NCBI GenBank assembly: GCA_026018925.1 | Contig: JAKSZU010000031.1 | Span: 13,321,148-13,385,147 of the forward strand | Direction: 5' to 3' | Source of the DNA: Tupaia tana | Taxonomy: Eukaryota > Chordata > Mammalia > Scandentia > Tupaiidae | DNA: 64,000 bases | Part shown: one piece after another, positions 1 through 11,520 of the stretch | Numbering within the stretch: the first letter of the stretch is position 1 | How the letters are laid out: the number at the start of each line of letters is the position of its first letter | Made by a program: the position numbers and the translations under genes | The notes under the pieces: model-generated | The model's input: the letters and a program-made list of their open reading frames with translations, nothing else | Database searches by the model: none | What the model was told of the DNA's origin: nothing

Positions 1-155
1 AGGGCGCTGGACTCCCACAGTGCGGGCCGCGGTTCAAGCCCTGGACCTGGAGGCTTGCTTTCTCACTTTCTGTTTCTCTCTCAGTCTGGCGAGTGCACGT
101 GCTCTATGGCAAACTGAAGGAAAGTAATACTAATAAAAAATAAAACTAAAAGACA
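1..155 (+). mobile_element. SINE, head cut by window edge
   Basis: A-like front with a B-type end (GCACGTGCTCTATGGCAAA). Confidence 0.75.
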
Positions 156-668
156 TCATTCTAAATACTTGTTTAAAATAAGTGACATGAAATAATTGGA
201 AGGAAGAGCAAAGTGGAAGGCCAGCAGTCATTGCCATGGGGTGAGAAGGCACCACCTGCAAAATGTAAGACGCGGACACTGTCACGGGTCACGCGGCAGG
301 CAAGGGTCGGGGACCGTAGTGACAGCAGCTGTCAGGGCCCGATGACACGTCCCCACGGGTCATCCTCGGCCGCCGCCTTCTCGTCACGCGTCACGCGTCA
401 CGCGCCCGAGGCCCGCTCCTGGGTGCCGGGATCCCCGGACGGTGAGTCAGCACCGCGGGCTGTGGGCTGTGGGCTGCCCCGCCGAGCCACGCACACCGTC
501 GGGGCTGGGCCCAGCCGAGGAAGCAGCCCCCAGGCCCACACGCACACATGTGCAGCCGACTTCCTGCAGCTGCCTCTGCGTGGCAAGGCCGGCCTCCCCG
601 CTCCAGCCACAGACACTGAGGACGTGGGACGCGGGGCGTGGGTGTGCACACCCACTGGGATAGGCAAA
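156..668. other. Unique GC-rich stretch
   Basis: CpG-containing, with tandem CGTCACGCGTCACGCG near 385-405. No gene recognised. Confidence 0.5.
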
Positions 669-838
669 GAGCTATTTTATTTAACTTTATTTATTTTTCA
701 TTTTGAGCAGAGAGGGACAGAGTGAGAGAGAAAGAGAAAGAGGGAAAGTGAGAAAGCAAGCCGACAGGTCCAGGACTCGAACCACGGTTGGCCACGTGGG
801 AGTCCAGCGCCCTTAACCGCCACGCCACCTGCCGGCCC
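669..838 (-). mobile_element. SINE-A
   Basis: Full-length reverse copy ending CCACCTGCCGGCCCC. Confidence 0.85.
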
Positions 839-947
839 CTGGCTCTGATGGCTTGTTTGGAGAGACTTTATTCAACGCATCACCCTGGAAAGTCTCTGCA
901 GGTCCCGTTCTCGGTTCGTTCCTTCCTTCCTTCTCTTTCTTTTTCTC

Positions 948-1192
948 TTTTTTTTGAGAGATTTTTGCTGTAAGGTTCAGGTGCCCACCGGAGAGGCAGA
1001 GAGAGGGAGAGGGAGAACTCGCCCCCCAGAAGGGATGGCCACGCTGTGATGCCTTTTCCTCCAGGGTCCTGTCAGGGTTTGGGGCACACACACGTGTGTC
1101 AGGTGTGAGATTGAAGCCACCGTGTCCAGGATTTGAACCGCAGGTGGCCATGTGGGAGTCCAGTGATGCCACCATGATGCCTTTGGCTGGTC
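948..1192 (-). mobile_element. SINE-B
   Basis: Reverse copy; module GATGGCCACGCTGTGATGCC visible. Confidence 0.8.
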
Positions 1193-1207
1193 CTGTTCGT
1201 CTTTCTT

Positions 1208-1397
1208 TTTTAAAATTGATGTATTTATTTTATGTAGTATTAGGATTTTCTAATTTAGTACAGGCCATGTGCACCCCCCAGAGAGAGACAGAGAGACAAG
1301 GGGAAAGTGAGAAAGCAAGCCACCAGGTCCAGGACTCGAACTGCAGTCAGCCACGTGGGAGTCCAGCCCCTTAACCACCATGCCACCTGCTGCCCCC
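1208..1397 (-). mobile_element. SINE-A
   Basis: Reverse copy ending CCACCTGCTGCCCC. Confidence 0.8.
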
Positions 1398-1444
1398 TGT
1401 CTTTTCTTCTTTCTTTCCTTCCTGTCTCACCACCTTTCTTTTTT

Positions 1445-1460
1445 TTAAATATTGCCACAG

Positions 1461-1494
<34 letters not shown>

Positions 1495-1702
1495 CACTGC
1501 TCCAAGAGACAGAGAGACAGAGAGACAGAGGGAGGGAGAACCCCCCCCTCTGCAGGCCGTAGTCACACCACAACCCCTTCTCTGATTCTCCACGCCGTCG
1601 GGATCTGGGGCACACACGTGTGTCGGGAGTGTTTCCCAAGGTGCCCCAGCTAGGATGTGGGAGTGTCTAGGGCCTTAACCACCACGCCACCTGCTGGTCC
1701 CC
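1445..1702 (-). mobile_element. SINE-B with (TG)n
   Basis: Reverse copy; head complement ACGCCACCTGCTGG at 1684-1697. Confidence 0.75.
1460..1494 (+). repeat. (TG)n microsatellite
   Basis: A TGTG run inside the end region of a reverse SINE-B. Confidence 0.9.
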
Positions 1703-1817
1703 AGCAATGTATTATATTCTTGAAAACAGCTAAGAAAGTAGACTTTAAGTGATCTTACCACAAAAACGTGATGCGGATGAGGTTGTCCATGACTCTCTTC
1801 ATCTCAGTGCTTACTAA

Positions 1818-1967
1818 CTTATTATTACTTTTAAAGTGGCTGCAGGGCACGCGTGCTCACCGGAGAGAGACTGGGGAAGCGAGAAAGCAAGCGGCCAGCC
1901 CTGGGACTTGAACTGCCGTCGGCCACGGGGAGTCCAGTGCCTTAACCACCCTGCCACCTGCCGGCCC
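1818..1967 (-). mobile_element. SINE-A with B-type end
   Basis: Lacks the B body but has GCAGGGCACGCGTGCTCACC, a chimeric layout. Confidence 0.75.
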
Positions 1968-2086
1968 AAAGGTCGTGCATACGTTAGTGAGGTCCAAGCC
2001 GTGACGTGGGTGTATTTCAAAAACCGTGTCGTACACCAAAAATAGATATCACTTTATTTGTCCATTAAAACAAAGAAATGTAATTT

Positions 2087-2185
2087 GGGGTCCAGGCGCG
2101 GTGGTTAATGAAGGCTGCTGGATCCCACATGACTGGGTGGGAGGTTTGAGTCTCAGATCCGGTGGCTTGAAAATCCCTCCAGACA
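2087..2185 (+). mobile_element. SINE head fragment
   Basis: Head up to CCGGTGGCTTGAAAATC, then cut off by the next SINE. Confidence 0.65.
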
Positions 2186-2345
2186 GGGGCGGGCAGGTGG
2201 CGTGCTGGTTAGGGCACTGGACTCCCCGTGGCCGGCCCTGGTCCAAGCCCAGACCTGGCAGCTTGCTTCCTCACTTTCCCTTCCTCTCTCTGTCTCTTAC
2301 GGACATGCCTTCTATAAAATTAAAACAATAAAAATAATGCTGTAA
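2186..2345 (+). mobile_element. SINE-A
   Basis: Head GGGCGGGCAGGTGGCG and A-rich tail. Confidence 0.8.
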
Positions 2346-2397
2346 GTACAAATTAAATCAATAATCTTTAAAATGTAAAAAAACAGACCAAGCACTT

Positions 2398-2552
2398 GTA
2401 TATCCATGCCCAAAATCCCAAGAAGAAAACGGAGGAGAAGGGGTTGTGGTAAGGCCATCCCGCCGAGGGGGTGATTTCTCTCTTTCTGCTCTGTCTCTGT
2501 CTGTCTCTCTGGCTCTCTCCAGCAATTGCATGCACCCTGAAGAAAACCACCT
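2398..2552 (+). mobile_element. SINE-B, head missing
   Basis: Starts inside the body at CCATGCCCAAAATCCC. Confidence 0.75.
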
Positions 2553-3009
2553 AAAAAGCGGAAGGACTTTGGCTCCGGTTGGTCGTGTGAGGCTCGGATC
2601 TGAATCGCAAACAGCTCCTAGCAGGAGGCCGAGCTTTGTGATGGAAATGCGGCTCAGGGGCCATCTGTAGAGAGAGCTTTCAGCCCGTCTCTCCAGACCA
2701 GCTCTGCCTCAGCCCCCCTGCTGCCCTGTGAGGGGGACCCGCTGCCCTGAGTCACAGATGTGGGAGATGCCACCGAGCCCTGCCACGCCCAGGAAAACAC
2801 AGCCACCCGGGGCTGAGGCCACGGAGTGACCCACGTCCACCCGACGTGCAGGCCGAGACTGGGCCGCCATCCGGACTCCCTCCAGGGTGCGTGTCCGGCC
2901 TCCCGTCTGGGCTCAGGGTGACCCAGGGACTTGTGCTGAGAAGCTTCTCTGATGTAGTTTTCTTGCGCTCTCAGAAGGCAGGGCACACGCTCCGCAGAGG
3001 GGAGTGCAG
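2553..3009. other. Unique GC-rich stretch
   Basis: No repeat or gene recognised. Confidence 0.45.
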
Positions 3010-3224
3010 ATGGTGAGACAGGCCCTGGGCAGGCAGAGAGAGACAGAGAGAGGGAAAGGGAGAAATCACCCCCAACCCCAGGGGGATGGCCACGCCGCAA
3101 TCCCTTCTCCTCCATTCTCCTCTCGGGATCCTGGGCACGCACACGCACCACCGGGTCTAGGACTCGAACCGTGCTCAGCCGTGTGGGATCCAGTGATGGA
3201 ACCTCTGCACTACCTGCGGCCCCA
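3010..3224 (-). mobile_element. SINE-B
   Basis: Body and head present; tail end diverged. Confidence 0.75.
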
Positions 3225-3373
3225 AATTCTCTTTACTTCTACAAAGAAGAACTTTGCCGTAGGGTGTGCGTGCTCAGTTGACAGAAAGAGTCCTTTTGTT
3301 ATTTGGGGCTCACATGGACCCATGCCCCGCCTGACTCTCAGAGGGTCCATCATACAGACAGAAAAACCCGTGT

Positions 3374-3520
3374 CTAGGGGCTGGCAGGTGGCGTGGTGAG
3401 GAAAGCGCTGGACTCCCATGTGACTGACTGGTTCGAGTCCCGGACCCGGCAGTTTGCTTTTCTGTTTTCTCTCTCTCTCTTTCTCTGTGTCTCTCTGGTC
3501 AAATTAAGATAATAATAATA
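3374..3520 (+). mobile_element. SINE-A
   Basis: Ends in an AATAATAATA tail that abuts the next SINE. Confidence 0.8.
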
Positions 3521-3780
3521 GGGCCTGGCAGGTGGCGTGGTGGTTAAGGGCACTGGACTCCCACATGGCTAACCATGGGGTGAGTCCCGGACCCAGCAGC
3601 TTGAAAATCACACTGGGTGCACGTGTGCATGCGTGCCCAAGATCCCGAGAGGAGAGTGGAGGAGAAGGGATTACAGTGTGGCCACCCCTCAGGGGTGATT
3701 TCTCACTTTCCCTCTCACTGTCTCTGTCTCTCTCTGGTGAGTGCATGCACCCTATGGCAAAAACCTTCAAAAAAAAAATT
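3521..3780 (+). mobile_element. SINE-B
   Basis: A-like head (GGTGGCGTGGTGG) on a B body. Confidence 0.85.
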
Positions 3781-3782
3781 GG

Positions 3783-3965
3783 AGGCCAGCACGTGACATA
3801 GTGGTTGGGGTGCCGGTCTCCCACACGACTGACTGTGTGGTTCAAGTCCTGGACCTGGCGGCTTGCTTTCTCACTCCTCCCCCCTCTGTCTCTCTCTGGT
3901 GAGCACGTGTGCCCCGTAGCAAATTTAAAAAAGAATAATAATGATGATAAATAAAAATTAAATGA
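3783..3965 (+). mobile_element. SINE-A with B-type end
   Basis: No B body, but the end reads GAGCACGTGTGCCCCGTAGC. Confidence 0.75.
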
Positions 3966-4509
3966 ATACTTCTTTTTTAAAAATCCTGAAAAAATAAAAA
4001 GTGAGACTGGCAGACTCAGAGAGCACAGCCTTCACGTCACCCCATCGGGGAGACAGGGACAGGAAGCGTGATGCCGGGGTGCCGTGATCGGCCCGGGGCT
4101 GGAAACCGTGGGGCCAGCCGGGGCAGGAGATGTTAATCTAACAGAGGAAACCGGGAGCGGCGGGCGCCGGGGCTCCCTGCCCCTCTGCTCCTTCCGGCAG
4201 TCCCCTCAAACCCCTCTACAGACAACGCTGCTCTGAGGGCCGGAGAGCCAGGGCTGCAGGTGTCCTGGGCACCCCACCCGCGCGTCCCGGCCAACGTCCG
4301 GTGTGGCCAGGGCCTGGGAGTGTGCACGCTCTCTCACCCGCTTCTTCTCTTCCAGCGCTGGCCACCCCTTTCGAGAGAAACGGCAGCGGTCGTAAGTCAA
4401 GCCACGGAGGGTGTGTGACAGACAGAAGGGACAGCGTCTGCTTACTTTGGTTTTTCCTTTTTATAATGACTTGCAAGCTTTTCAATAAAAAATAAATTTT
4501 GATGAACTA
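3966..4509. other. Unique stretch
   Basis: GC-rich 4010-4420, AT-rich after. No gene recognised. Confidence 0.45.
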
Positions 4510-4630
4510 TTGTATTTAACTTTTTATTTAGCCATTTATTTATTTATTTTTAATGTGATCAGAGAGGACAGAGTGAGAGAGAGAGATTGAGAAAGCAACC
4601 TGCCAGGTCTGGGACTCGAACCGCAGTCAT
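4510..4630 (-). mobile_element. SINE-A, head replaced by satellite
   Basis: Reaches GGGACTCGAACCGCAGTCATCC, where the CATC satellite begins. Confidence 0.75.
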
Positions 4631-6215
4631 CCAGTCATCCACTCATCCACCAACATATTCATCCATAAGCCATTCGTCCACCCATCCCTTGACTCATCTG
4701 TCAACCCACCAGCCATCTACCCATCCATCCATCTTCCGCCTACCCACCCGTCTGTCTATTCATATTCTATAACCCACCCATCCACCCGTCCACCATCCAT
4801 CTATCCATTCACCATCCTGCACTGCCCATCCATCCATCCATCCATCAACTATCCATCCATCCATCCATCCTACACTGCCCATCCATCCGTCCATCATCCA
4901 TCCATCCATCCATCCTACACTGCCCATCCATCTGTCCATCATTCATCTATCCATTCATCCATCTTCCATCTATCCATCCATCCACCCACCATCCATCTAT
5001 CCATCCATCCATCTTCCACCTACCCACCCGTCTCTCTATTTATATTCTATAATCTACCCATCCACCCGTCCACCATCCATCTATCCATCCATCCATCTTC
5101 CACCTATCCATCCATCTGTCCATCATCTATCCATCCATCCATCCTACATTGCCCATCCATCCATCCATCATTCATCTATACATTCATCCATCTTCCATCT
5201 ATCCATCCATCCATCCACCATCCATCTATCCATTCACCATCCTGCACCGCCCATCCATCCTTCCATCATCTATCCATCCATCTATCTTCCACCTACCCAC
5301 CCGTCTTTCTATTCATATTCTATAATCCACCCATCCACCCGTCCACCATCCATCTATCCATCCATCCATCTTCCACCTATCCATCCATCTGTCCATCATC
5401 TATCCATCCATCCATCCTACATTGCCCATCCATCCATCCATCATTCATCTATACATTCATCCGTCTTCCATCCATCCATCCATCCATCCACCATCCGTCT
5501 ATCCATTCACCATCCTGCACCGCCCATCCATCCTTCCATCATCTATCCATCCATCCATCTTCCACCTACCCACCCGTCTCTCTATTTATATTCTATAATC
5601 TACCCATCCACCCGTCCACCATCCATCTATCCATCCATCCATCTTCCACCTATCCATCCATCTGTCCATCATCTATCCATCCATCCATCCTACATTGCCC
5701 ATCCATCCATCCATCATTCATCTATACATTCATCCATCTTCCATCTATCCATCCATCCATCCACCATCCATCTATCCATTCACCATCCTGCACCGCCCAT
5801 CCATCCTTCCATCATCTATCCATCCATCTATCTTCCACCTACCCACCCGTCTTTCTATTCATATTCTATAATCCACCCATCCACCCATCCATCATCCATC
5901 TATCCATCCATCCATCTTCCACCTATCCATCCATCCGTCCATCATCTATCCATCCATCCATCCTACACCGCCCATCCATCCATCCATCATTCATCTATCC
6001 AATCATCCACCATCCATCCATCCATCCATCCACTAGCCATCTACCCATCCAGCCATCCACCAGCCATCTATCCATCCATCCATCCATCCACCAGCCATCC
6101 ATCCATCCATCCATCCATCCACCAGTCATCTATCCATCCACCCATCCACCATCCATCTATCCATTCATCGATCACCCACTCACGCACCCCTCCGTCATCC
6201 GTCCACCATCCACCC
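4629..6215 (+). repeat. (CATC)n-derived satellite with 273-bp units and 546-bp higher-order repeat
   Basis: CATC/CATT/CTAT tetranucleotides are organised into long units. The marker TATTCTATAA recurs at 4763, 5043, 5316, 5589 and 5862 (spacing 280, 273, 273, 273). Units alternate between two versions: TCTCTATTTATATTC (5043, 5589) and TTTCTATTCATATTC (5316, 5862). The satellite replaces the head of a reverse SINE-A at its left edge. Confidence 0.9.
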
Positions 6216-6906
6216 CTTTGAAGTGGACTTTAAGGCTCACACACTCTCCAGTGTCAGACCCAGGGTGGACACTGCATTCGGGGGGCTGATGCACCCTAGC
6301 ACGTCAGTCAACGTTACGCATTATTGAGTCATTTTTGAGCTTTGCTCAGCTGGTGTTGAGGGAGTCATTTTAGTCATGACACTTCCTCACGTCAGAAGGA
6401 CATTGGTGTCCCTTCACCGCATCGTGCGGGTCAGGTCTACTTCCCCCATGGAGGACAGGGCGTTGGTCACCAACTGTATCCTCCCTCCTACTTCTGCAAG
6501 AATGGGGAGGAAGCGAAGCTCGGGCAGTCATTCTAAGAAGTGGTTGTGGAGGGGCCGTTACCCAGAGGAGGCCGTCCCTCGTGCTCAGCGCTGACACACG
6601 CAGGCAAGGGAATCCGGCCCGGGACCATGAGCCGTGTGTTCGCCTTGACGCGGCGTGGTGTCCACATCGGGTACACTCCCACACCCCAGGCTCACACCGC
6701 GGCGGGTCCTAACCCAGAGGGCGGACAAGCCGTAGGTGGGTAAGGAGCCCTGCTCCCTGGTCACGTCCAGCCCTCGAGTCCATGCGTGCATTCTCAGATG
6801 CCAGCCCTCTCGTGGAAGCTTCCGGGTCAGAAGCAAGTGTCTCCCGAAGCCAATGACACGATTCAGGACTCTTCACATTACTCTGTGCTATAAAAACCCA
6901 GCAGAT
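6216..6906. other. Unique stretch after the CATC satellite
   Basis: No SINE or gene recognised. Confidence 0.45.
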
Positions 6907-7195
6907 GGGGGGACCAGCGTTGGCGTAATGGCTGTCGCTGGGCTCCCATGTAGTCGATGGTGGTTCAAGTCCCAGACCCGGTGGCTTAAACTACGCTGGG
7001 CACGTGTGCATGCGTGCCCAAGATCCCGAGAGGAGAATGGAGGAGAAGGGATTGCGGCGTGGCCATTCCCTTGGGGGGGTGATTTCTCGCTTTCTGTCTC
7101 TCTGTCTCTCTCTCTTTCTGGTGAGCGCACGTGCCCTATAGCAAAAAGCTCTCCAACAACAATGAAAAACAAAACAAAACAAAACAAAAACAGCA
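6907..7195 (+). mobile_element. SINE-B
   Basis: Full copy with an AAAAC-rich tail. Confidence 0.88.
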
Positions 7196-7196
7196 G

Positions 7197-7272
7197 ACGG
7201 AACCTGCAGATGGCATAATGGTTACGTCACTGGACTCCTACCTAGCTGGACCCAGTGGCTTAAAACTTACAC

Positions 7273-7303
<31 letters not shown>

Positions 7304-7455
7304 GTGTGTGACCAAAATCCCGAGAGAAGAATGGAGGAGAAGGGATTGTGGTGTGGTCATCCCACCTGGGAGGTGATTTCTGGCTTTCTGTCTATCTGTC
7401 TGGTGAGTGCATGTGCCTTACACCAAAAATCCCTCAAAAAAAGAAAATTAAAAAA
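7197..7455 (+). mobile_element. SINE-B with (TG)n
   Basis: Lacks the middle of the head. Confidence 0.8.
7273..7311 (+). repeat. (TG)n microsatellite
   Basis: Expands the GTGTGCGTGCG part of a forward SINE-B. Confidence 0.9.
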
Positions 7456-7456
7456 T

Positions 7457-7635
7457 GGGGACCAGTGGGTGGTGTGGTGGTTAAGGCTGGCCACTCCCAC
7501 ATGGCTGACCACAGTTCAAGTCCCGGACCTGGTGGCTTGCTCTCTCACTTTCCCTCTCTCTCTGGTCAAATTAAAATAAATGAACGAATAAATAAAATGA
7601 AATAATTCATTCTTAATAAGAATAATAATAAAACA
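7457..7635 (+). mobile_element. SINE-A
   Basis: Ends CTGGTCAAATTAAAATAAATG. Confidence 0.85.
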
Positions 7636-8089
7636 CAGAAAACAAAGCCCAGCAGAGCCTTGCCGGAAGCCGGAGACGCGGTTCCCCGCTGGGTGGGGGA
7701 AGCCCCGGGTCAGGTCACGCTTCTCCCCGGCACCGGCTGCCCGGGCTGGTTCTGAGATGCCTCTGATAGCAAACCACGGCCTCGCTGCCCGGGCCCGCGA
7801 CCACGGCCCGCTGCTCTGCAGACTTTCAGGGCCGGGCAGGGCACCCATAAGGCGTCCCCGCTGCACACGGAAGGACTCTGACATTTGAGGGAGGCAGTGG
7901 GCCCGGTCCCTGGGGCACCGTCGCAGTGATGTGCCGGGGTGTTCTGAGTTCATGTAAGAAGGAAATGCTTCTGCGTAAATCACCCTCAGCTTTCTTAAAA
8001 CCAGTCGTCTACTGTGGGCAAGTTAGCATGGGTAGAATGAAAGATGTTTTGAAGGATTATTTATTGAACTTTATTAATTACTCTTAATA
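7636..8089. other. Unique stretch
   Basis: GC-rich 7640-7940; no gene recognised. Confidence 0.45.
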
Positions 8090-8278
8090 TTTATTTATAT
8101 TAAAAATTATTTTATTTAACTTTATTTAATTCATTAATTTTAATTAGACCAGAGACAGACCGAGTGAGAAAGAGAGAGAGAGGGAAAGTGAGAAAGCAAG
8201 CCACCGGGTCCGGGACTTGAACTGCAGTCTGCCACATGAAGGCCAGCACCCTTAACCACCACACCACCTTCTGGCCCC
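8090..8278 (-). mobile_element. SINE-A
   Basis: Reverse copy, joined head to tail with the next. Confidence 0.85.
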
Positions 8279-8449
8279 TATTTATTTATTTTTAAAGAAT
8301 TATTTTATTTTACTTTATTTATTTTAATTTGACTGGAGAGGGACAGAGAGAGAGAAAGTGAGAAAGCAAGCCACCAGGTCTGGCACTCGAACCACGGTCA
8401 GCCATGTGGGAGTCCAGTGCCCTTAACCACCACGCCACCTGCCAGCCCC
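8279..8449 (-). mobile_element. SINE-A
   Basis: Reverse copy ending CCACCTGCCAGCCCC. Confidence 0.88.
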
Positions 8450-8459
8450 ATATTATCTG

Positions 8460-8789
8460 TTTTTTTAAATAATTATTTTATGTATTATTATTTTTTTAAA
8501 ATTTAACCAGAGAGAGAGAGAGAGACAGGGAAAGTGAGAAAACAAGCTGTCAGATCTGGGACTCGAACCACATTCAGCCATGTGAGAGTCCAACACTTTT
8601 TTTTTTCCAACTTCATTATTATTATTATTATTTTAAATTTGACTGGAGAGACAGAGGGAAAGCAAGAAAATAAACTACCAGGTTTGGGACTCGAACCATC
8701 GTAGGCCATGTGGAAGTCCAGTGGCCCAAACAACCATGCAAACCTCAGGAGTCCAACACCTTAACCACCCCTGCTTCCTGCTAACCCCT
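8460..8789 (-). mobile_element. SINE-A, interrupted (outer)
   Basis: Split by another SINE-A; its parts are 8460-8596 and 8749-8789. Confidence 0.8.
8597..8748 (-). mobile_element. SINE-A, nested (inner)
   Basis: Flanked by the 11-bp duplication GAGTCCAACAC (8586-8596 and 8749-8759). Confidence 0.85.
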
Positions 8790-8819
8790 ACTATTCTTTT
8801 TAAAGGAATTATTTAATTT

Positions 8820-9000
8820 TAGGGGTTGACAGGCGGCGTGGTGGTTAAGGGCGCTGGACTCCCACATGGCTGACCACGGTTCAAATCCTGGACCTGGTGG
8901 CTTGCTTTCTCCCGTTTCTTCTCTCTCTCTCTGCTCAAATTAAAAATAATCACAATAATAATAAAAATGAATGAAATTAAAATAATTCTTTAAAAGAATT
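8820..9000 (+). mobile_element. SINE-A
   Basis: Tail ends TAAAATAATTCTTTAAAAG. Confidence 0.85.
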
Positions 9001-9003
9001 ATT

Positions 9004-9178
9004 TGGGGCCAGGAGGTGGAGTGGTGGTTAAAGAAGTTGGACTCCGACATGGCCGACCACGGTTTGAGTCTTGGACCTAGTGGCTTGCTTTCTCGCTCTC
9101 CCTCTCTCTCTGTCTCTCTCCCTCTCTGGTCTAATTTAAAAATAAATAAATAAATAAAGTTAAGTAAAAAATAATTAT
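9004..9178 (+). mobile_element. SINE-A
   Basis: Tail ATAAATAAATAAATAAAG. Confidence 0.85.
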
Positions 9179-9440
9179 TTTTTTTTTTGGAGAGGTTTTC
9201 GCTATAGGGCGCGTGCCCTCGCCAGACAGACAGAGAGAGACATAGAGACAGAAAGAGAGAAATCACCCCCCGGGGGGGATGGTCACACCGCAATCCCTTC
9301 TCCTCCATTCTCCTCTCGGGATCTTGGGCACGCACGCACACGCGCCCGGTGTGAGTTTTAAGCCACCGGGTCCGGGACGCAAACCACGGTCGACTACGTG
9401 GGAGTCCAGCGACATAGCCATTACGCCAACTGCTGGTCCC
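9179..9440 (-). mobile_element. SINE-B
   Basis: Full reverse copy, TTTGGAGAGG to CTGCTGGTCCC. Confidence 0.9.
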
Positions 9441-9449
9441 ATAACTATT

Positions 9450-9620
9450 ATTTTTTTAGAATTATTTATTTAATTTATTTATTATTATTTGTTCACATGA
9501 GTTTTGCCAGAGAAAGAGAGCGAGAGAGAGGGACAAAGCAAGCCGCCAGGTCCAGGACTCGAACCACACTTGGTCATGTGGGAATTCCAGCGCCATCCCC
9601 ACCATGCCACCTGCTGGCCC
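9450..9620 (-). mobile_element. SINE-A
   Basis: Variant tail GTTCACATGAGTTTTGCC. Confidence 0.8.
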
Positions 9621-9624
9621 CAAC

Positions 9625-9779
9625 TATTACTACTATGTTTTAATTTACAGTAGAGCCCACGTTCTAGAGAGAGCGAGAGAAGGAAAGTAAGTAAGCACGT
9701 CGTTGGCAGGTCCAGGACTCGAACCTCCGTCAGCCTTGTGGGAGTCCAGCCTCTTCACCACCATGCCACCTGCTGGCTC
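9625..9779 (-). mobile_element. SINE-A, diverged
   Basis: Tail holds TTTACAGTAGAGCCCACG. Confidence 0.75.
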
Positions 9780-9849
9780 TTACCTAGAACATTCTTGGTT
9801 AACCCGCTCTCCAGATGGCTGCAGCCCAGGGAAGCTCTCTTGACTGACA

Positions 9850-10425
9850 GCTCAATTTCCATCTAGAATCTTCCAGCCCTTCCAGCCTCTCAGTGACCAA
9901 CTGCTGGGGCTCTCTTTGGCGTTCGGCCAATGGCCACGTAGAACCTTCCGGATCCATGAAGCCTCTCAATGACCAACGGCTGGGCTCTTAGTTGGCGTTC
10001 GGCCTGGTTTCCACTAAGCCAATGGCCACGTAGAACCTTCCGGATCCACGAAGCCTCTCAGTGACCAACCACTGGGCTCTCAGCTGGCGTTCAGCCTGAT
10101 TTCCGCTAAGCCAATGGCCACGTAGAACCTTCCGGATCCACAAAGCCTCTCAATGACCAACCGCTGGGCTCTCAGCTGGCGTTCGGCCTGATTTCCGCTA
10201 AGCCAACGGCCACATAGAACCTTCCGGATCCACGAAGCCTCTCAATGACCAACCACTGGGCTCTCAGCTGGCGTTCAGCCGGATTTCCACTAAGCCAACG
10301 GCCACGTAGAACCTTCCGGATCCACGAAGCCTGTCAATGGCGGTAAGCCTGTTGAGGTCTCAGCTGGCAGGCAGGCCGACTTCCAGGGGTGTGACGGGGC
10401 TGTCTAGAACCTTCTGGCTCTGTTC
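9850..10425 (+). repeat. 92-bp tandem repeat
   Basis: The word AATGGCCACG or AACGGCCACR begins units at 9929, 10021, 10113, 10205 and 10297, exactly 92 bp apart. Each unit holds GTAGAACCTTCCGGATCCA and GGGCTCTCAGCTGGCGTTC. Diverged partial units flank the five clear ones. Confidence 0.9.
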
Positions 10426-10608
10426 CGGCTCTGGACAGACGACTGACCCCAGTGGAGCTGTCGCTGACAGGCAGCCGGCCCTGCAGCCGTGCAGCGGGTC
10501 CTCGGGGACATTTCCCTGCCGTCACCATTCTGGATGGCTGCGACCCCCTCTGGGCGCTCGGTCCAACCTCCAGGGCTGCGAGTGCACCATCCGGAAAGCT
10601 CCTGCTTG

Positions 10609-10762
10609 GGGCCAGCAGGTGGCGTGGGGTGAAGATGGTGGACCCACACATGATTGACCACGGTTCGAGTCCCAGACCTGGTGGCTTGCTTTCTCTCTTT
10701 CTCTCACTCTGTCTCTGTTCCTGTGTGCATCTGGTAAAAATAATAATAATAATAATAATAAT
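10609..10762 (+). mobile_element. SINE-A
   Basis: Head carries the CTCF-like CCAGCAGGTGGCGT (10612-10625). Confidence 0.85.
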
Positions 10763-10763
10763 T

Positions 10764-10908
10764 GGGACCAGCAGTTCGTGTAATGGCTATGTAGCTGGAC
10801 TCTCATGTAGCCGACTGTGGTTCGAGTCACAGACCTGGTGGCTTGCTTTGTTTCTCTCTCTCTCTCTGTCCCTGTCTGCATCTGGTAAAAAAAATAATAA
10901 TAATAATT
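10764..10908 (+). mobile_element. SINE, B-type head without body
   Basis: GTAATGGCTATGTAGCTGG head, then CT tract and AATAAT tail. Confidence 0.75.
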
Positions 10909-11160
10909 AGGACCAGCATTTAACGTAATGGCTATGTGTCTGGACTGCCGACTGTGGTTTGAGACCCAGACCTGGTGGCTTAAACTCACGCCGGGCGCGT
11001 GTGCGTGCGTGCCCAAGATCCCGAGAGGAGAATGGAGGAGAAGGGATTGCGGCGTGGCCATCCCCCCTGGGGGGGTGATTTCTCGCTTTCTCTCTCTCTG
11101 TCTCTCTCTGTCTGTCTGGCGAGCGCACGTGCCCTATAGCAAAAACCTCTCCAAGAAAGA
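10909..11160 (+). mobile_element. SINE-B
   Basis: Its A tail became the GAAA microsatellite. Confidence 0.88.
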
Positions 11161-11205
11161 AAGGAAGAAAGAAAGAAGGAAGAAAGAAAGAAGGAAGGAA
11201 AAGAA

Positions 11206-11259
<54 letters not shown>

Positions 11260-11264
11260 CAGAC
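11157..11264 (+). repeat. (GAAA)n/(GGAA)n microsatellite on a SINE-B tail
   Basis: Begins directly after the SINE-B end AAAACCTCTCCAA and runs as GAAA/GGAA units. Confidence 0.9.
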
Positions 11265-11289
11265 AGGCCGGGCATGGAGCTCCCTGGGG

Positions 11290-11520
11290 CTGAATGCCAG
11301 GTGGCTGACCACGGTTCCCGTCCTGGCCCTGGTGGCTTAGCAAACAAGTCGGGCACGTGTGCGCGTGTGCCCCAAATCCTGATAGCATGGGGCGATGGAC
11401 GAGAGGGGACTGCGGCGTGACCGTGCCCCACTGGGGGTGTCTCCTCCCTTCCCCTCTGTGCGTCTCTCTGCCTCTCTGTCTCTGCTCGTGTGTGTGTCTC
11501 TCGTGACTGAAGCAGAGAGG
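11290..11520 (+). mobile_element. SINE-B, diverged
   Basis: GACCACGGTTCCCGTCCTGG and a degraded body. Confidence 0.6.

Noticed and set aside
10609..10680. tRNA genes suggested by box A and box B words
   Set aside because: The words sit in SINE heads with CT tracts and A-rich tails; no cloverleaf with acceptor stem was seen.
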